Shown here: in pieces, positions 1 through 8,483 of the stretch
Position numbering within the stretch: position 1 is the stretch's first letter
How the letters are laid out: each line of letters begins with the position of its first letter
Source: Flavobacteriales bacterium
GTDB taxonomy: Bacteria > Bacteroidota > Bacteroidia > Flavobacteriales > PHOS-HE28
Length of the DNA stretch: 13,761 bases
Assembly (NCBI GenBank): GCA_008016945.1
Contig: SSGN01000152.1
Span: forward strand, 1-13,761
Direction of reading: 5' to 3'
Translations under genes and position numbers: made by a program
The notes under the pieces: generated by a model
Told to the model about the DNA's origin: nothing
Seen by the model: only the letters and a program-made list of their open reading frames with translations
Databases searched by the model: none

Positions 1-2321
1 GGCTGCAGCATGGTGCTCACCGGGTAGCGGTTGGGCGGCGGCGTGCTGATGATGCTGAGGTCGCGCGCGCCCATGAGGCTGAACTGCAAGGTGCGCGGGA
101 TGGGTGTGGCGGTGAGGGTGAGCGTGTCCACGTTGGCGCGGATGGTCTTCAACTTGTCCTTCACGTTCACGCCGAACTTCTGCTCTTCGTCGATGATCAT
201 CAGGCCCAGGTCCTTCCACACCACGTCCTTGCTTACCAGGCGGTGCGTGCCGATGAGGATGTCGATCTTCCCTTCCTTCAGATCCTTGAGGATCTGTGTC
301 TGCTGCGCACTGGTGCGGAATCGGTTGATGTAGTCCACGCGCACCGGTAGACCTTTCATGCGCGCCGAGAAGCTCTTCCAATGCTGCAAGGCGAGGATCG
401 TGGTGGGCACCAGCACCGCAACCTGCTTGCCATCGCAGGCCGACTTGAACGCCGCGCGGATCGCGACCTCCGTCTTGCCGAAGCCGACATCGCCGCAGAC
501 GAGCCGGTCCATCGGCGTGCTCTTCTCCATGTCGCGCTTCACGTCGAGCGTGGCCTTCTCCTGGTCGGGCGTGTCCTCGTAGATGAAGCTCGCCTCCAGT
601 TCGTGCTGCAGGTAGTTGTCCGGCTGGAAAGCGAAGCCCGGCTTGCTCTTGCGTTGTGCGTAGAGCTTGATCAGGTCGAAGGCCAGCGCCTTCACCTTGG
701 CCTTGGTCTTCTCCTTCAGGTTGCGCCAGGCGGGCGTGCCGAGCTTGCTCACGTTCGGCGCCTTGCCGCCTTCCTCGCCGCTGAACTTGCTCACGCGGTG
801 CAGGCTGTGGATGCCCACGTAGAGGATGTCGCCGTCGCGGTACTTCAGGCGGATCGCCTCCTGCATGCTTCCGCCGGCGTCGATCGTCTCGAGTCCACTG
901 AAAATACCTACGCCGTGGTCGATGTGTACCACCAGGTCTCCCGGCTTGAGTTGCGTGAGCTCCTTCAGCGTGAGCGCCTGTGAGTTCTTGCGGAAACCTT
1001 CCTTGAGGCGATACCGGTGGTAGCGCTCGAAGATCTGGTGGTCGGTGTACAGCGCCAGCTTCAGCTCGGGGTCGATGAAGCCCTCGTGCAGGTCGAGCAC
1101 CAGCGGCGTGAAGGCCACCTCGTGCTCCATGTCATTGAAAATGGTGTAGAGCCGCTCGCTCTGCTTCGCGCTGTTGCACGCGATGAGGTTGGTGTAGCCC
1201 GCGTTCTGCTTGTTGTGCAGATCTCCGCTGAGCACCTTGAACTCCTTGGCGAAGGTGGGTTGGGGGCGTTGTTGGAAATCCACAGAATGCGCCACTTGCC
1301 TTTGGCTGCTGGCTTCTGGCCCGTCGGAGGTCGGGCCAGAAGCCAGTGGCAAGTGGCCAGTGGCCCAAAAGACTTTCCTGAAACCCAAGGTCCCCTTGAT
1401 CAACTCACTATCCGTCGCGAGCAGTTCTTTCGGCGTCGGATACTTCTCCCGCTCCGGCAGTTTCTCGTAGGCCTCGCTTAGCAACTTCAACTGCTTTGTC
1501 GCCGCATCGCCGATGGCTTGCAGGTCGCGGAGCCAGAGCACGGCATCCTCGGGCAGTTGCGCGAAGAAGTTCTGCTGACGCGCAGCGTCCTCGTCCTGCA
1601 GGTCGGGCACGATCACCGCTTCGGCCAGACGCTCCACGGTCAGTTGGTCCTGCGGATCGAAGCGGCGCACGCTTTCCACGTTGTCGCCAAAGAGCTCGAT
1701 GCGGTAGGGTTTGTCGCTGCCGTAGCTGAACACGTCCACGATTCCGCCGCGGATGCTGAACTGCCCCGGCTCGTACACGAACTCCACCCGCGAGAAGCCG
1801 GTCTCGTGCAGCCATTCCTCCAAGGTGTCGATCGGCAACTCTTCGTTGCGTTTGACGGTGAGCGTGTTCTTCGCCATCTCCTCCTTGCCCATCACCAGCG
1901 GGACCAGTGCTTCGGGGTAGGTGATGAGGATGAGCCGCTCGGGCTTCTTCATGAGCGCCTCCAACACTTCAGTGCGGCTCACGCGCTCACCATCGTGGTG
2001 CCCTTCTGGATCGTACGGCGAACGCGATGGCGCGGGATAGAAGAGCAGGTCCTCTTCCTTCTTGGCATAGCGAGCGTCCTTTTCCTTGTTGCGCAGGGCT
2101 TCAAGGTCGTTGATGAAGTAAGCGGCTTCTTCTTTGTCAGTGAGCACGAAGACATGCACGCCACCGAGCCGCTCGATCACCGCATTGGCGATCAATGCCT
2201 GCGCAGAGCCGATGGTGCCGGCGATCTGCACGCGCGCGGCTTGCGCGCGCAGGCCATCCGTCACGCGGGCCACGCGGGGATCGGAGCGGTAGAGGGAGAG
2301 GAGGTCGGGGAGGGAGGTCAT
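1..2321 (-). CDS. mfd: Mfd transcription-repair coupling factor, C-terminus cut off by window edge
   Basis: Mfd is a cytoplasmic ATP-driven DNA translocase that removes stalled RNA polymerase and recruits UvrA/UvrB to template-strand damage. About 773 codons are open without a stop, from the ATG at 2321 to the left edge. Seen in order: a UvrB-like N-terminal module (about residues 1-300); the RNA-polymerase-interacting CarD-like segment LKPGDLVVHIDHGVG (about 458-472); Walker A GDVGFGKTEV (about 609-618); the DEEQ helicase box IIDEEQKFGV (about 709); and the motif TATPIPRTLQFSLMGARDL near the edge. The rest of the motor and the UvrA-binding C-terminal domain lie outside. The start was chosen because it sits one base after the stop of the upstream gene (TAG C ATG), and no Shine-Dalgarno is visible. 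Oddity: residues about 320-344 (TGHLPLASGPTSDGPEASSQ and following) have no counterpart in Mfd proteins I know and coincide with a DNA palindrome. The frame is preserved, so the gene is probably functional. Confidence 0.96.
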   Translation of the reverse strand, partial: MTSLPDLLSLYRSDPRVARVTDGLRAQAARVQIAGTIGSAQALIANAVIERLGGVHVFVLTDKEEAAYFINDLEALRNKEKDARYAKKEEDLLFYPAPSRSPYDPEGHHDGERVSRTEVLEALMKKPERLILITYPEALVPLVMGKEEMAKNTLTVKRNEELPIDTLEEWLHETGFSRVEFVYEPGQFSIRGGIVDVFSYGSDKPYRIELFGDNVESVRRFDPQDQLTVERLAEAVIVPDLQDEDAARQQNFFAQLPEDAVLWLRDLQAIGDAATKQLKLLSEAYEKLPEREKYPTPKELLATDSELIKGTLGFRKVFWATGHLPLASGPTSDGPEASSQRQVAHSVDFQQRPQPTFAKEFKVLSGDLHNKQNAGYTNLIACNSAKQSERLYTIFNDMEHEVAFTPLVLDLHEGFIDPELKLALYTDHQIFERYHRYRLKEGFRKNSQALTLKELTQLKPGDLVVHIDHGVGIFSGLETIDAGGSMQEAIRLKYRDGDILYVGIHSLHRVSKFSGEEGGKAPNVSKLGTPAWRNLKEKTKAKVKALAFDLIKLYAQRKSKPGFAFQPDNYLQHELEASFIYEDTPDQEKATLDVKRDMEKSTPMDRLVCGDVGFGKTEVAIRAAFKSACDGKQVAVLVPTTILALQHWKSFSARMKGLPVRVDYINRFRTSAQQTQILKDLKEGKIDILIGTHRLVSKDVVWKDLGLMIIDEEQKFGVNVKDKLKTIRANVDTLTLTATPIPRTLQFSLMGARDLSIISTPPPNRYPVSTMLQ
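1291..1357. repeat. Palindromic repeat element inserted in frame within mfd
   Basis: This is a large imperfect inverted repeat. The left arm (1291-1323) begins GCCACTTGCC and ends CTGGCTTCTGGCCCG. The right arm (1332-1357) is its reverse complement except for a 7-base length difference in the middle, and the two arms flank an 8-base loop (TCGGAGGT). Just beyond the right arm the sequence repeats the unit CCAGTGGC (1344-1351 region and 1357-1364). It lies in mfd at codons about 322-344 and adds residues without a stop or frameshift. It resembles REP-like palindromic repeats that spread in bacterial genomes, but no second copy is in this window, so repeat status is inferred from structure alone. 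Confidence 0.75.
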
Positions 2322-2322
2322 G

Positions 2323-2757
2323 CTACGTATTGCGCGCTGCGCGAGACCAGTCTGGATGTTCATTAAGAAAGTGCTCGAACGAGTCGATGAGTTCTGAGGG
2401 CTGGCAGGTGGTGGACCATTTCGTCGCGCTCTTCGAATCTTCAGGTGACCGCTGTTCTGTGGGCCAGATCTTCATGTTGAGGTTTACCACATGGGCCAAC
2501 TCATCATAACCGACGTGGAGAGTGTGCTTGTAATTCACTTTTCCTTCCAGAGGAACCGAGATCAATAGGCCATACGCTGATGTACCCGGGAACAAGCCTT
2601 TGGAATAGCCCGCATCGAGTATGTGTTCCATCAGCCAACGAACGCAACGGTGTTGGGGCCGTGATGCGGTGAAGAGTTTGTGCCGTTCGATGGTATCCTT
2701 CCAATAGGGTGTGAGGTCGACCGGTGCTTGGTCCCCTTCGCTTAGGTGCTCGTTCAT
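2323..2757 (-). CDS. Small protein of unknown function, coupled to mfd
   Basis: This encodes 144 residues beginning MNEHLSEGDQ; I do not recognise the family. It looks soluble, with no signal peptide or membrane segment. It is rich in His, Trp and Tyr, with a middle part (about residues 55-95) that alternates like beta strands (YGLLISVPLEG, HTLHVGYDELAHVVNLNMKIW) between two helical ends. The ATG at 2757 was preferred over an upstream in-frame ATG at 2886 because the longer version would overlap the end of the adaptor gene and read through a strong hairpin. Its TAG stop ends at 2323 and the mfd ATG starts at 2321, so translation is probably coupled to mfd. GC content is about 45-57% by hand count over several 60-base lines, against about 72% in sampled lines of mfd and the pump gene, which hints at separate origin or different constraints. 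Confidence 0.72.
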   Translation of the reverse strand: MNEHLSEGDQAPVDLTPYWKDTIERHKLFTASRPQHRCVRWLMEHILDAGYSKGLFPGTSAYGLLISVPLEGKVNYKHTLHVGYDELAHVVNLNMKIWPTEQRSPEDSKSATKWSTTCQPSELIDSFEHFLNEHPDWSRAARNT

Positions 2758-2771
2758 GGTCGCACAAACGC

Positions 2772-2810
2772 CCGAAACCCGGTGCCGCAGTGCGCGGGCA
2801 TCGGGTTCGG
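2772..2810 (-). terminator. Strong hairpin between adaptor gene and the unknown gene/mfd pair
   Basis: The arms CCGAAACCCGGTGCC (2772-2786) and GGCATCGGGTTCGG (2797-2810) pair over 14 bp with one bulged A and one G-U wobble on the plus-sense strand, with a 10-base loop. On the transcribed minus strand it lies 72 bases after the adaptor stop and 14 bases before the next start codon. It is followed by GCGTTTGTG, only a short T run. It could be a terminator or attenuator separating the metal module from mfd, or a leader structure for the next gene; the weak T tract keeps this uncertain. A smaller hairpin (CGCCT-loop-AGGCG, 2826-2840) lies nearer the adaptor stop. Confidence 0.4.
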
Positions 2811-2882
2811 AACGGCGCGAAGCTACGCCTGCGGAAGGCGATCCGATAAGGGCGATGTGCTCTTGTCTGTCCCGCTCAGCGG

Positions 2883-4070
2883 TCAATGCTCGTGGTCCGT
2901 GCCGATGGTCAGGATGCTGTGGAGTTGGAAGGCTCCGTTCATCGCGATCCGGGCGTTCTCGGGGATCGGATTGACCGGCGTGATGGCGCGCATGCCGCCA
3001 TCGTTCGGGCCGAGGATCACCGGAACCTCTTGGAAGCGCTGTCCTCCGTCCGGGGTTCCCCCATCATCCAGGTAGATGAAGGACTCGTTGCCCGACATCG
3101 CGATGGCGCTCTCGGGCACGGCCAGCATGGTGGCATTGGACGTCGGGATCGTCGCGCTGATCGACATGCCTTCCACCAGCTTCTCACTGCCTTGCGTCAC
3201 GTGCGCATGCACGGGGATCGAACGTCCATCGCTATCGAAGGTGCGGCCGATGCTGAAGACCTCTCCCTTGAAGCGTTCGCCCGGCAGGTTGATCACGTCG
3301 AAGTCGAAGGAGACCCCCTCCTTCAACCGCGCCAGGTCGCGCTCGTAGGCGTTCAGGTGCACATGGAAGTGGTGCAGGTCGATCACCTCCGCCACCACGG
3401 TCGTGGGTTCCACGCGCTCGTCGAGGTGTACGCTGATGCCGTTCACGCGCCCATCCACCGGACTGCGAAGCACGAAGCGTTGTTGCAGTTGGTCGGCCTG
3501 CAGCTGGTCGGGATCCACCCCGAGAAGTCGCAGTTGTCCTGCCAGTGAACGCATGCGCACCTCATCGCTAACGGCCTTCGCTTCGGCTTGCTGCAAGGTC
3601 TTCCGCGCATTGGCATTGCCTTCCGACAGGGTGCGCTGCCGGTCGCGCTCTGCGGCGGATACGGCCTGATCGGCGCGTGCCATCAGGTATTCCTCCTGCA
3701 TGCGGAAGAAGGCGAGGTCGTTCAGGGCGATCAGCGGTTGGCCCTTGCGCACATGGGCGCCCTCGTCCACAAGGACATCGACCACCTTCGCCCCGATCGG
3801 GCTGGTGATGCGGGCCTTGCTCACAGGCGAGGAGAGGATGCGACCGGTCAGGCGCAGGTTGCCGGTCATGGACCGGGTCTCGAGCGCCGCGATACGTATG
3901 CCAAGGGTGCGCAGTTGTTCGGCGTTCAGCGTGATGTCCTCATCGTGGTGATGTGTGGTATCCGATGCCGAAGGTTGTGCGGCATGTTCATGGTCGTGGG
4001 CGTCCGGCGGCGCATCGCTGCATGCGACGAGCAAGGAGGCGACGAAGGTGAGTGGAAGGAACTTGTTCAT
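2883..4070 (-). CDS. RND efflux periplasmic adaptor (CzcB/CusB-type membrane fusion lipoprotein)
   Basis: This 395-residue adaptor links the inner membrane pump to the outer membrane channel in a heavy-metal RND system. It starts with a lipoprotein signal: hydrophobic residues 5-16 and lipobox LVAC with Cys17. A His/Asp-rich mature N-terminus follows (H25, H27, H29, H40-H42), and the protein ends DHEH; both are plausible periplasmic metal-binding segments. Next come the first half of the lipoyl/barrel-sandwich domain (about 72-118, ending VRKGQPLIALND), a coiled-coil hairpin rich in Ala, Arg and Gln (about 122-185), the second lipoyl half (RSPVDGRVNGISVHLDERV, about 202-220) and the beta-barrel and membrane-proximal domains. 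The start is 11 bases after the stop of the fused pump gene, so the two are almost certainly cotranscribed. Metal specificity cannot be settled from the adaptor alone. Confidence 0.93.
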   Translation of the reverse strand: MNKFLPLTFVASLLVACSDAPPDAHDHEHAAQPSASDTTHHHDEDITLNAEQLRTLGIRIAALETRSMTGNLRLTGRILSSPVSKARITSPIGAKVVDVLVDEGAHVRKGQPLIALNDLAFFRMQEEYLMARADQAVSAAERDRQRTLSEGNANARKTLQQAEAKAVSDEVRMRSLAGQLRLLGVDPDQLQADQLQQRFVLRSPVDGRVNGISVHLDERVEPTTVVAEVIDLHHFHVHLNAYERDLARLKEGVSFDFDVINLPGERFKGEVFSIGRTFDSDGRSIPVHAHVTQGSEKLVEGMSISATIPTSNATMLAVPESAIAMSGNESFIYLDDGGTPDGGQRFQEVPVILGPNDGGMRAITPVNPIPENARIAMNGAFQLHSILTIGTDHEH

Positions 4071-4081
4071 GTCCGTGAGGA

Positions 4082-7000
4082 TCAGTGGGCGGTGAGGCGT
4101 TGGAGAAGGAGGACGTTGCTGTTGTGGTCGTGGACCAGGTCGATGTATCCACGGCGGATGGAGAGTGCCTGTTGGAGGTTGAGCACGTGTTCGGCATGGG
4201 CGATATCGCCCGTTCCAAAGGCCATGGTGGATGTGCTTAGGATGCGTTCCGCGTTGGGCAGTGCTTCATCCTGATACCAGGTGATGGTGGCATGGTCGCT
4301 CGCGATGCGTTGGTAGGCACTGGCGACCTCCATGCGCCACTGGCGTTCGCCTTCGGCCAGGGCATGTCGCGCGGTTTCTTCCTGGAGTCCGGCTGCCCGG
4401 TTGCGCGCCACTTGCGGCCGCGCCCACAAGGGCAGCGACACGCCAAGCTGAAAGCCTTGGAAGCGGTCCCTGGGGCCGGCGAGACGTGTGCCTTCCGCAT
4501 CCAGCGGTGCCCCGATCAAGGTCTGGTTGAAGTAGCCCACCATCAGGTCGGGCAGTAGGCTGTTGCGTTCCACCCGATGCGCCTGTTCCGCTGCCGTGAT
4601 CCGTTGGTGCAGGACCTCCAGTTCCGGGCCAACGACGACACTGGTATCGACCGGTGTGGTGGTGAGCGGAATGAAAGGTGCAGGGATCACATCCGCCGGT
4701 GTGTCGAGCCCGAGAAGACCTCCGAAGGCGGTGCGTTCGGCATCGAGCAGGTTGCGGTGGCGTTGGAGTTCGTCCCTCGAACGGCCGGCTCGGGCTTCAG
4801 CCGTGGCCTGTTGGATCGGTGGAACATCTCCCGTGCTGGCGCGCAGCGTTGTGACCCGCGCCAATTCCTGCCAGGTGCTGTCCTCGCGCATCAACCAGGC
4901 CTCGAGCGCGTGGAGGTATTGCAGGCGATCGTATGCCGCGCGGACCTTCCAGTCCACGTCCGTTCCGACGAGATCACGCTGGCTTTGCGCGAGATCACTT
5001 TCGGCTCTGGCACTCCCGGCGCGGGCCCCCATCAACGTGGGGAAGGGGATCGTCTGCACCGCGGTGATGTTGTTGTCGTCACGCGTGTACGCATTGTACT
5101 GACCGCGCATGTACGTCACCTCCGTGCGTGGGATCTCGCTTGCTGCCCCACGGAGCGCGTCCATCCGTTCCGCTTCGGCATTCGCCGCGAGTAGGGCGGG
5201 CGCGCTCGTACCGGCCATGCGCAGGGCCTGCTCCAGATCCACCTGTTGGACCTGTGCCTGCGTGGAACTGGTAAGCACCAGGAAGGCGATCGTCATGGCG
5301 GCTGTGGCTCCCTTGATGCGCAGTTCGCGGCGGTGGTAGAGCACGTACATCACGGGCAGCACCAGGAGGGTGAGGATGGTGGCGGTGATCAATCCGCCGA
5401 TCACCACCGTGGCAAGTGGCCGTTGCACCTCCGCGCCGGCACCGTTGCTCAGGGCCATGGGCAGGAAGCCGAGCGAGGCCACGGAGGCGGTCATCAGCAC
5501 GGGACGCAGGCGCGTTGCGGTGCCATGCCGAACGCGTTCCACCACGCCCATGCCCTGCGCCGCCAGGTCGCGGAAGGTGCCGATCAATACCATACCGTTC
5601 AACACGGCCACGCCGAAGAGGGCGATGAAGCCCACGCCGGCGGAGATGCTGAAGGGCATGCCGCGCAGCAGCAAGGCGGCCACACCACCGATCGCGCTCA
5701 GTGGTACCGCGGTGTAGATCAGCAGCGCATCGGGCAGGGACCGGAAGGTGGTCCACAACAACAGGAGGATCAGCAGCAGGGCCACGGGCAAGGCGATGCT
5801 GAGGCGGGCCTTGGCCTCGCGCAGGTTCTGGAACTGACCGCCGAACTCCAGGAAGTAACCGGGCGGCAGCTTCACCTTCTCCTTCACACGGGCCTGCATG
5901 TCCGTCACCAGGCCCTCCACGTCGCGGCCGCGTGCGTTCACGCCCACGTAGATCCTGCGTTGCGCGTTCTCGTGTGTGATCTGCGCCGGCGTGGGAACGA
6001 AGGCCACCTCGGCCACCTGTTCCAAGGGGATGGGGCGACCATCCCGCGTGTTGACATAGAGCGAAGCGACGTCCGCGAGGCTGCTCCTGCGCGTGCTGTC
6101 CGCCCGCACCACCACATCGAAGCGACGTTCGCCTTCGTAGATGGCACCAGCTGGTTCCCCGGCGAACGCTGCGCGGACCACACGGTTCATATCGGCCACA
6201 TCGGCACCCATCATGGCCAGTCGTTCCCGGTCGTAGGTGATAGTGATCTGGGGTGTGCCTTCCACCCGCTCGATCGCTGGTTCGCCGGCGCCAGGAACGT
6301 CCGATACCGCCAAGGCCACCTGTCCGGCGTAGTGCAGGAGCGTGTCGATGTCAGGGCCGTAAAGCTTCATGGCGATGTCCTGGCGGACACCCGTCATCAG
6401 TTCATTGGTGCGCATCTGGATCGGCTGGTTGATCTCGAAGTACACGCCCGGAATGTGCTTCAGGGCCTTGATCATCGTGTCGGCGAGTTCCCAATAGCCG
6501 CGACCGGTGGTCCATTCCTTCTTGTCGTGGAGCAGGATCAGCACGTCGGTCATCTCGGCGCTCATGATGTCGGTCGGCACTTCGGCGGTGCCCGTCTTGC
6601 TCACCACGTCCTTCACTTCGGGGAACTGTTTGATGATGCGTTCGACGCGTTCGTTGTTCTCCAGACTTGCGGTTAGCGAGGCGCCCATGGGCAGGATGCT
6701 GTGGAAGGCGAAGTCACCCTCTTCGAGTTGGGGGATGAATTCGCCGCCCATCCGGGTGAAGGCGAAGACCGCCGCCGCGAGCAGGGCCACGCTCGTGCCG
6801 AGAACGATCCGCGTATGGCGAAGGGCTCTTTCCAGCATTGGTGCGTAGGCCTTCGCCAGGCGGTCCATCATGCGGTCGCTGATGGTGACGCTCGGGCCGG
6901 TGCGTCGGGGAATGAACAAGCTGCTCATCACCGGCACATAGGTCAGGCTGAGCACGATCGCGCCGATGATGGCATACACCACGGTAAGGGCCATGGGTCG

Positions 7001-8425
7001 GAACATCTTGCCTTCTACACCACTGAGGGCGAGGATCGGGATGTAGACGATCAGGATGATCAGCTGGCCGAAGGTGGCGGCGCTCATCATGCGCCCTGCA
7101 GCATGTTCCACCTCGTCGTCCATCTCTTTTCGCGGCAGCAGCCCATCGCGCTTGGGCAGGTGGTGCATGCGGAAGAGCACGGCTTCCACGATGATCACCG
7201 CGCCATCCACCACCAGTCCGAAGTCGATCGCTCCGAGGCTCATCAGGTTGCCGGTCACACCGGTGAGGCGCATGAGGATTATGGCGAAGAGCATGCTCAA
7301 TGGGATCACGCTGGCCACGATGAGGCCCGCACGCAACTGGCCGAGGAAGACCACCAGCACGAGGATCACGATCAAGGCGCCCTCGAGCAGGTTGTTCCTT
7401 ACCGTGTGCATCGAGCGGTCCACCAGATCGGCGCGGTCCAGGAAGGGTTCGATCACAACACCGTCCGGAAGTCCGTTGCGGATCACGTCCAGCCGTTCCT
7501 TCACCGCGCTCACGACGGCACTGGCGTTGCTTCCCTTCAACATCATCACGATGCCGCCCACGACTTCACCTTCGCCGTCGCGCGTCATGGCACCATAACG
7601 GGGCGCAGCACCCAGCCGTACGGTCGCGACATCGCGCACCAGCACGGGGGCTCCTTCCTTCGGTGTGTCAACTACGATGCGCCCCAGGTCCTCCAAGCTG
7701 GTCGCGAGGCCCACGCCGCGGATGAAGTAGGCATTGTTGGCGTGTTCGATGTAGGCGCCACCGGTATTGGCATTGTTGCGTTCAAGGGCATCGATCAATC
7801 CGCCTAAGCTGATGCCCATCCCGTTCAATCGCACCGGGTCCACGGATACCTCGAACTGTTTCAACTGTCCGCCGAAACCGTTGATCTCCGCCACGCCGGG
7901 GATCCCGAGCAGTTGCCTGCCGATCACCCAGTCCTGAAGTTCACGCAGCCGCATGGCGTTGAACGCATGTTGGTGGGCGCTGTCCGCGCGTACCACGTAT
8001 TGGAACACCTCACCAAGGCCCGTGCTCATCGGTGCCAGGAAAGGTGCCTCCACACCGGGTGGCATGGTGGTGGCGAGCCCTTGGATGCGCTCGTTCACCA
8101 GCTGTCGGGCCAGGTAGGTGTCCATGCCGTCCTCGAAAACGACCGTGACCTGACTGAGGCCGAAGCGCGAAATGCTGCGCAGCTCGATCATGCGCGGGAG
8201 GCTGGCGAGGGCCTGCTCCAACGGATAGCTCACGAAGCGTTCCACCTCGAGCGTGGCGAGCGTGGGTGCCAGCGTGATCACCTGTACCTGGTTGTTCGTG
8301 ATGTCCGGCACGGCGTCCACGGGCAGACTTCGGAAGGCGAGCACGCCACCGATGATGAGTACGAGGATCCCTACGCCGACAGCTGCCTTGTGGCGTATGG
8401 ATAGATGGATGATCCGTTCGATCAT
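4082..8425 (-). CDS. czcA: CzcA-type heavy-metal RND pump fused to a CzcC/TolC-like outer membrane channel
   Basis: This 1447-residue fusion should act as a proton-driven exporter of divalent metal ions. Residues 1-1035 are a complete HME-family RND pump: MIERIIHLSI then TM1; LPVDAVPDITNNQVQVIT (about 34-51); the TM4 motif DFGLVVDGAVIIVE with D401, D407 and E414, matching the proton-relay residues of Cupriavidus CzcA (D402, D408, E415); and the periplasmic QPIQMRTNELMTGVRQD (about 667-683). This TM4 motif is the Zn/Co/Cd (CzcA) form rather than the Cu/Ag (CusA) form, though the usual Asn after the Glu is Ala here. Residues about 1039-1058 form a second signal-peptide-like segment ending STQAQ. 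Residues about 1059-1447 are a TolC/CzcC-like domain of helical repeats (LEQALRMA..., LLPDLMVGYF, GVSLPLWA). The start at 8425 was chosen because it gives the standard CzcA N-terminus; an in-frame ATG at 8545 adds 40 unrelated residues. Confidence 0.95.
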   Translation of the reverse strand: MIERIIHLSIRHKAAVGVGILVLIIGGVLAFRSLPVDAVPDITNNQVQVITLAPTLATLEVERFVSYPLEQALASLPRMIELRSISRFGLSQVTVVFEDGMDTYLARQLVNERIQGLATTMPPGVEAPFLAPMSTGLGEVFQYVVRADSAHQHAFNAMRLRELQDWVIGRQLLGIPGVAEINGFGGQLKQFEVSVDPVRLNGMGISLGGLIDALERNNANTGGAYIEHANNAYFIRGVGLATSLEDLGRIVVDTPKEGAPVLVRDVATVRLGAAPRYGAMTRDGEGEVVGGIVMMLKGSNASAVVSAVKERLDVIRNGLPDGVVIEPFLDRADLVDRSMHTVRNNLLEGALIVILVLVVFLGQLRAGLIVASVIPLSMLFAIILMRLTGVTGNLMSLGAIDFGLVVDGAVIIVEAVLFRMHHLPKRDGLLPRKEMDDEVEHAAGRMMSAATFGQLIILIVYIPILALSGVEGKMFRPMALTVVYAIIGAIVLSLTYVPVMSSLFIPRRTGPSVTISDRMMDRLAKAYAPMLERALRHTRIVLGTSVALLAAAVFAFTRMGGEFIPQLEEGDFAFHSILPMGASLTASLENNERVERIIKQFPEVKDVVSKTGTAEVPTDIMSAEMTDVLILLHDKKEWTTGRGYWELADTMIKALKHIPGVYFEINQPIQMRTNELMTGVRQDIAMKLYGPDIDTLLHYAGQVALAVSDVPGAGEPAIERVEGTPQITITYDRERLAMMGADVADMNRVVRAAFAGEPAGAIYEGERRFDVVVRADSTRRSSLADVASLYVNTRDGRPIPLEQVAEVAFVPTPAQITHENAQRRIYVGVNARGRDVEGLVTDMQARVKEKVKLPPGYFLEFGGQFQNLREAKARLSIALPVALLLILLLLWTTFRSLPDALLIYTAVPLSAIGGVAALLLRGMPFSISAGVGFIALFGVAVLNGMVLIGTFRDLAAQGMGVVERVRHGTATRLRPVLMTASVASLGFLPMALSNGAGAEVQRPLATVVIGGLITATILTLLVLPVMYVLYHRRELRIKGATAAMTIAFLVLTSSTQAQVQQVDLEQALRMAGTSAPALLAANAEAERMDALRGAASEIPRTEVTYMRGQYNAYTRDDNNITAVQTIPFPTLMGARAGSARAESDLAQSQRDLVGTDVDWKVRAAYDRLQYLHALEAWLMREDSTWQELARVTTLRASTGDVPPIQQATAEARAGRSRDELQRHRNLLDAERTAFGGLLGLDTPADVIPAPFIPLTTTPVDTSVVVGPELEVLHQRITAAEQAHRVERNSLLPDLMVGYFNQTLIGAPLDAEGTRLAGPRDRFQGFQLGVSLPLWARPQVARNRAAGLQEETARHALAEGERQWRMEVASAYQRIASDHATITWYQDEALPNAERILSTSTMAFGTGDIAHAEHVLNLQQALSIRRGYIDLVHDHNSNVLLLQRLTAH

Positions 8426-8483
8426 GGGAATGGGATCGGGTTGAGAAGAGGAAAGGAGGGAGGTCGCGAAAGGTCGGACCTGT

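Noticed and set aside
381..2366. Long plus-strand open frames opposite mfd (such as 381-983, 1017-1481, 1518-2366)
   Set aside because: They are antisense shadows of a clear mfd frame in GC-rich DNA; their translations are low-complexity (Leu/Val/Arg/His-rich) and match no family.
2758..2886. A 43-residue N-terminal extension of the unknown gene before mfd
   Set aside because: It would overlap the adaptor stop codon and translate through the strong hairpin at 2772-2810.
5246..7807. Long plus-strand frames opposite the pump gene (5246-6676 and 6701-7807)
   Set aside because: The His/Gly/Gln-rich translations are typical antisense shadows; the minus strand encodes a continuous, fully recognisable RND pump.
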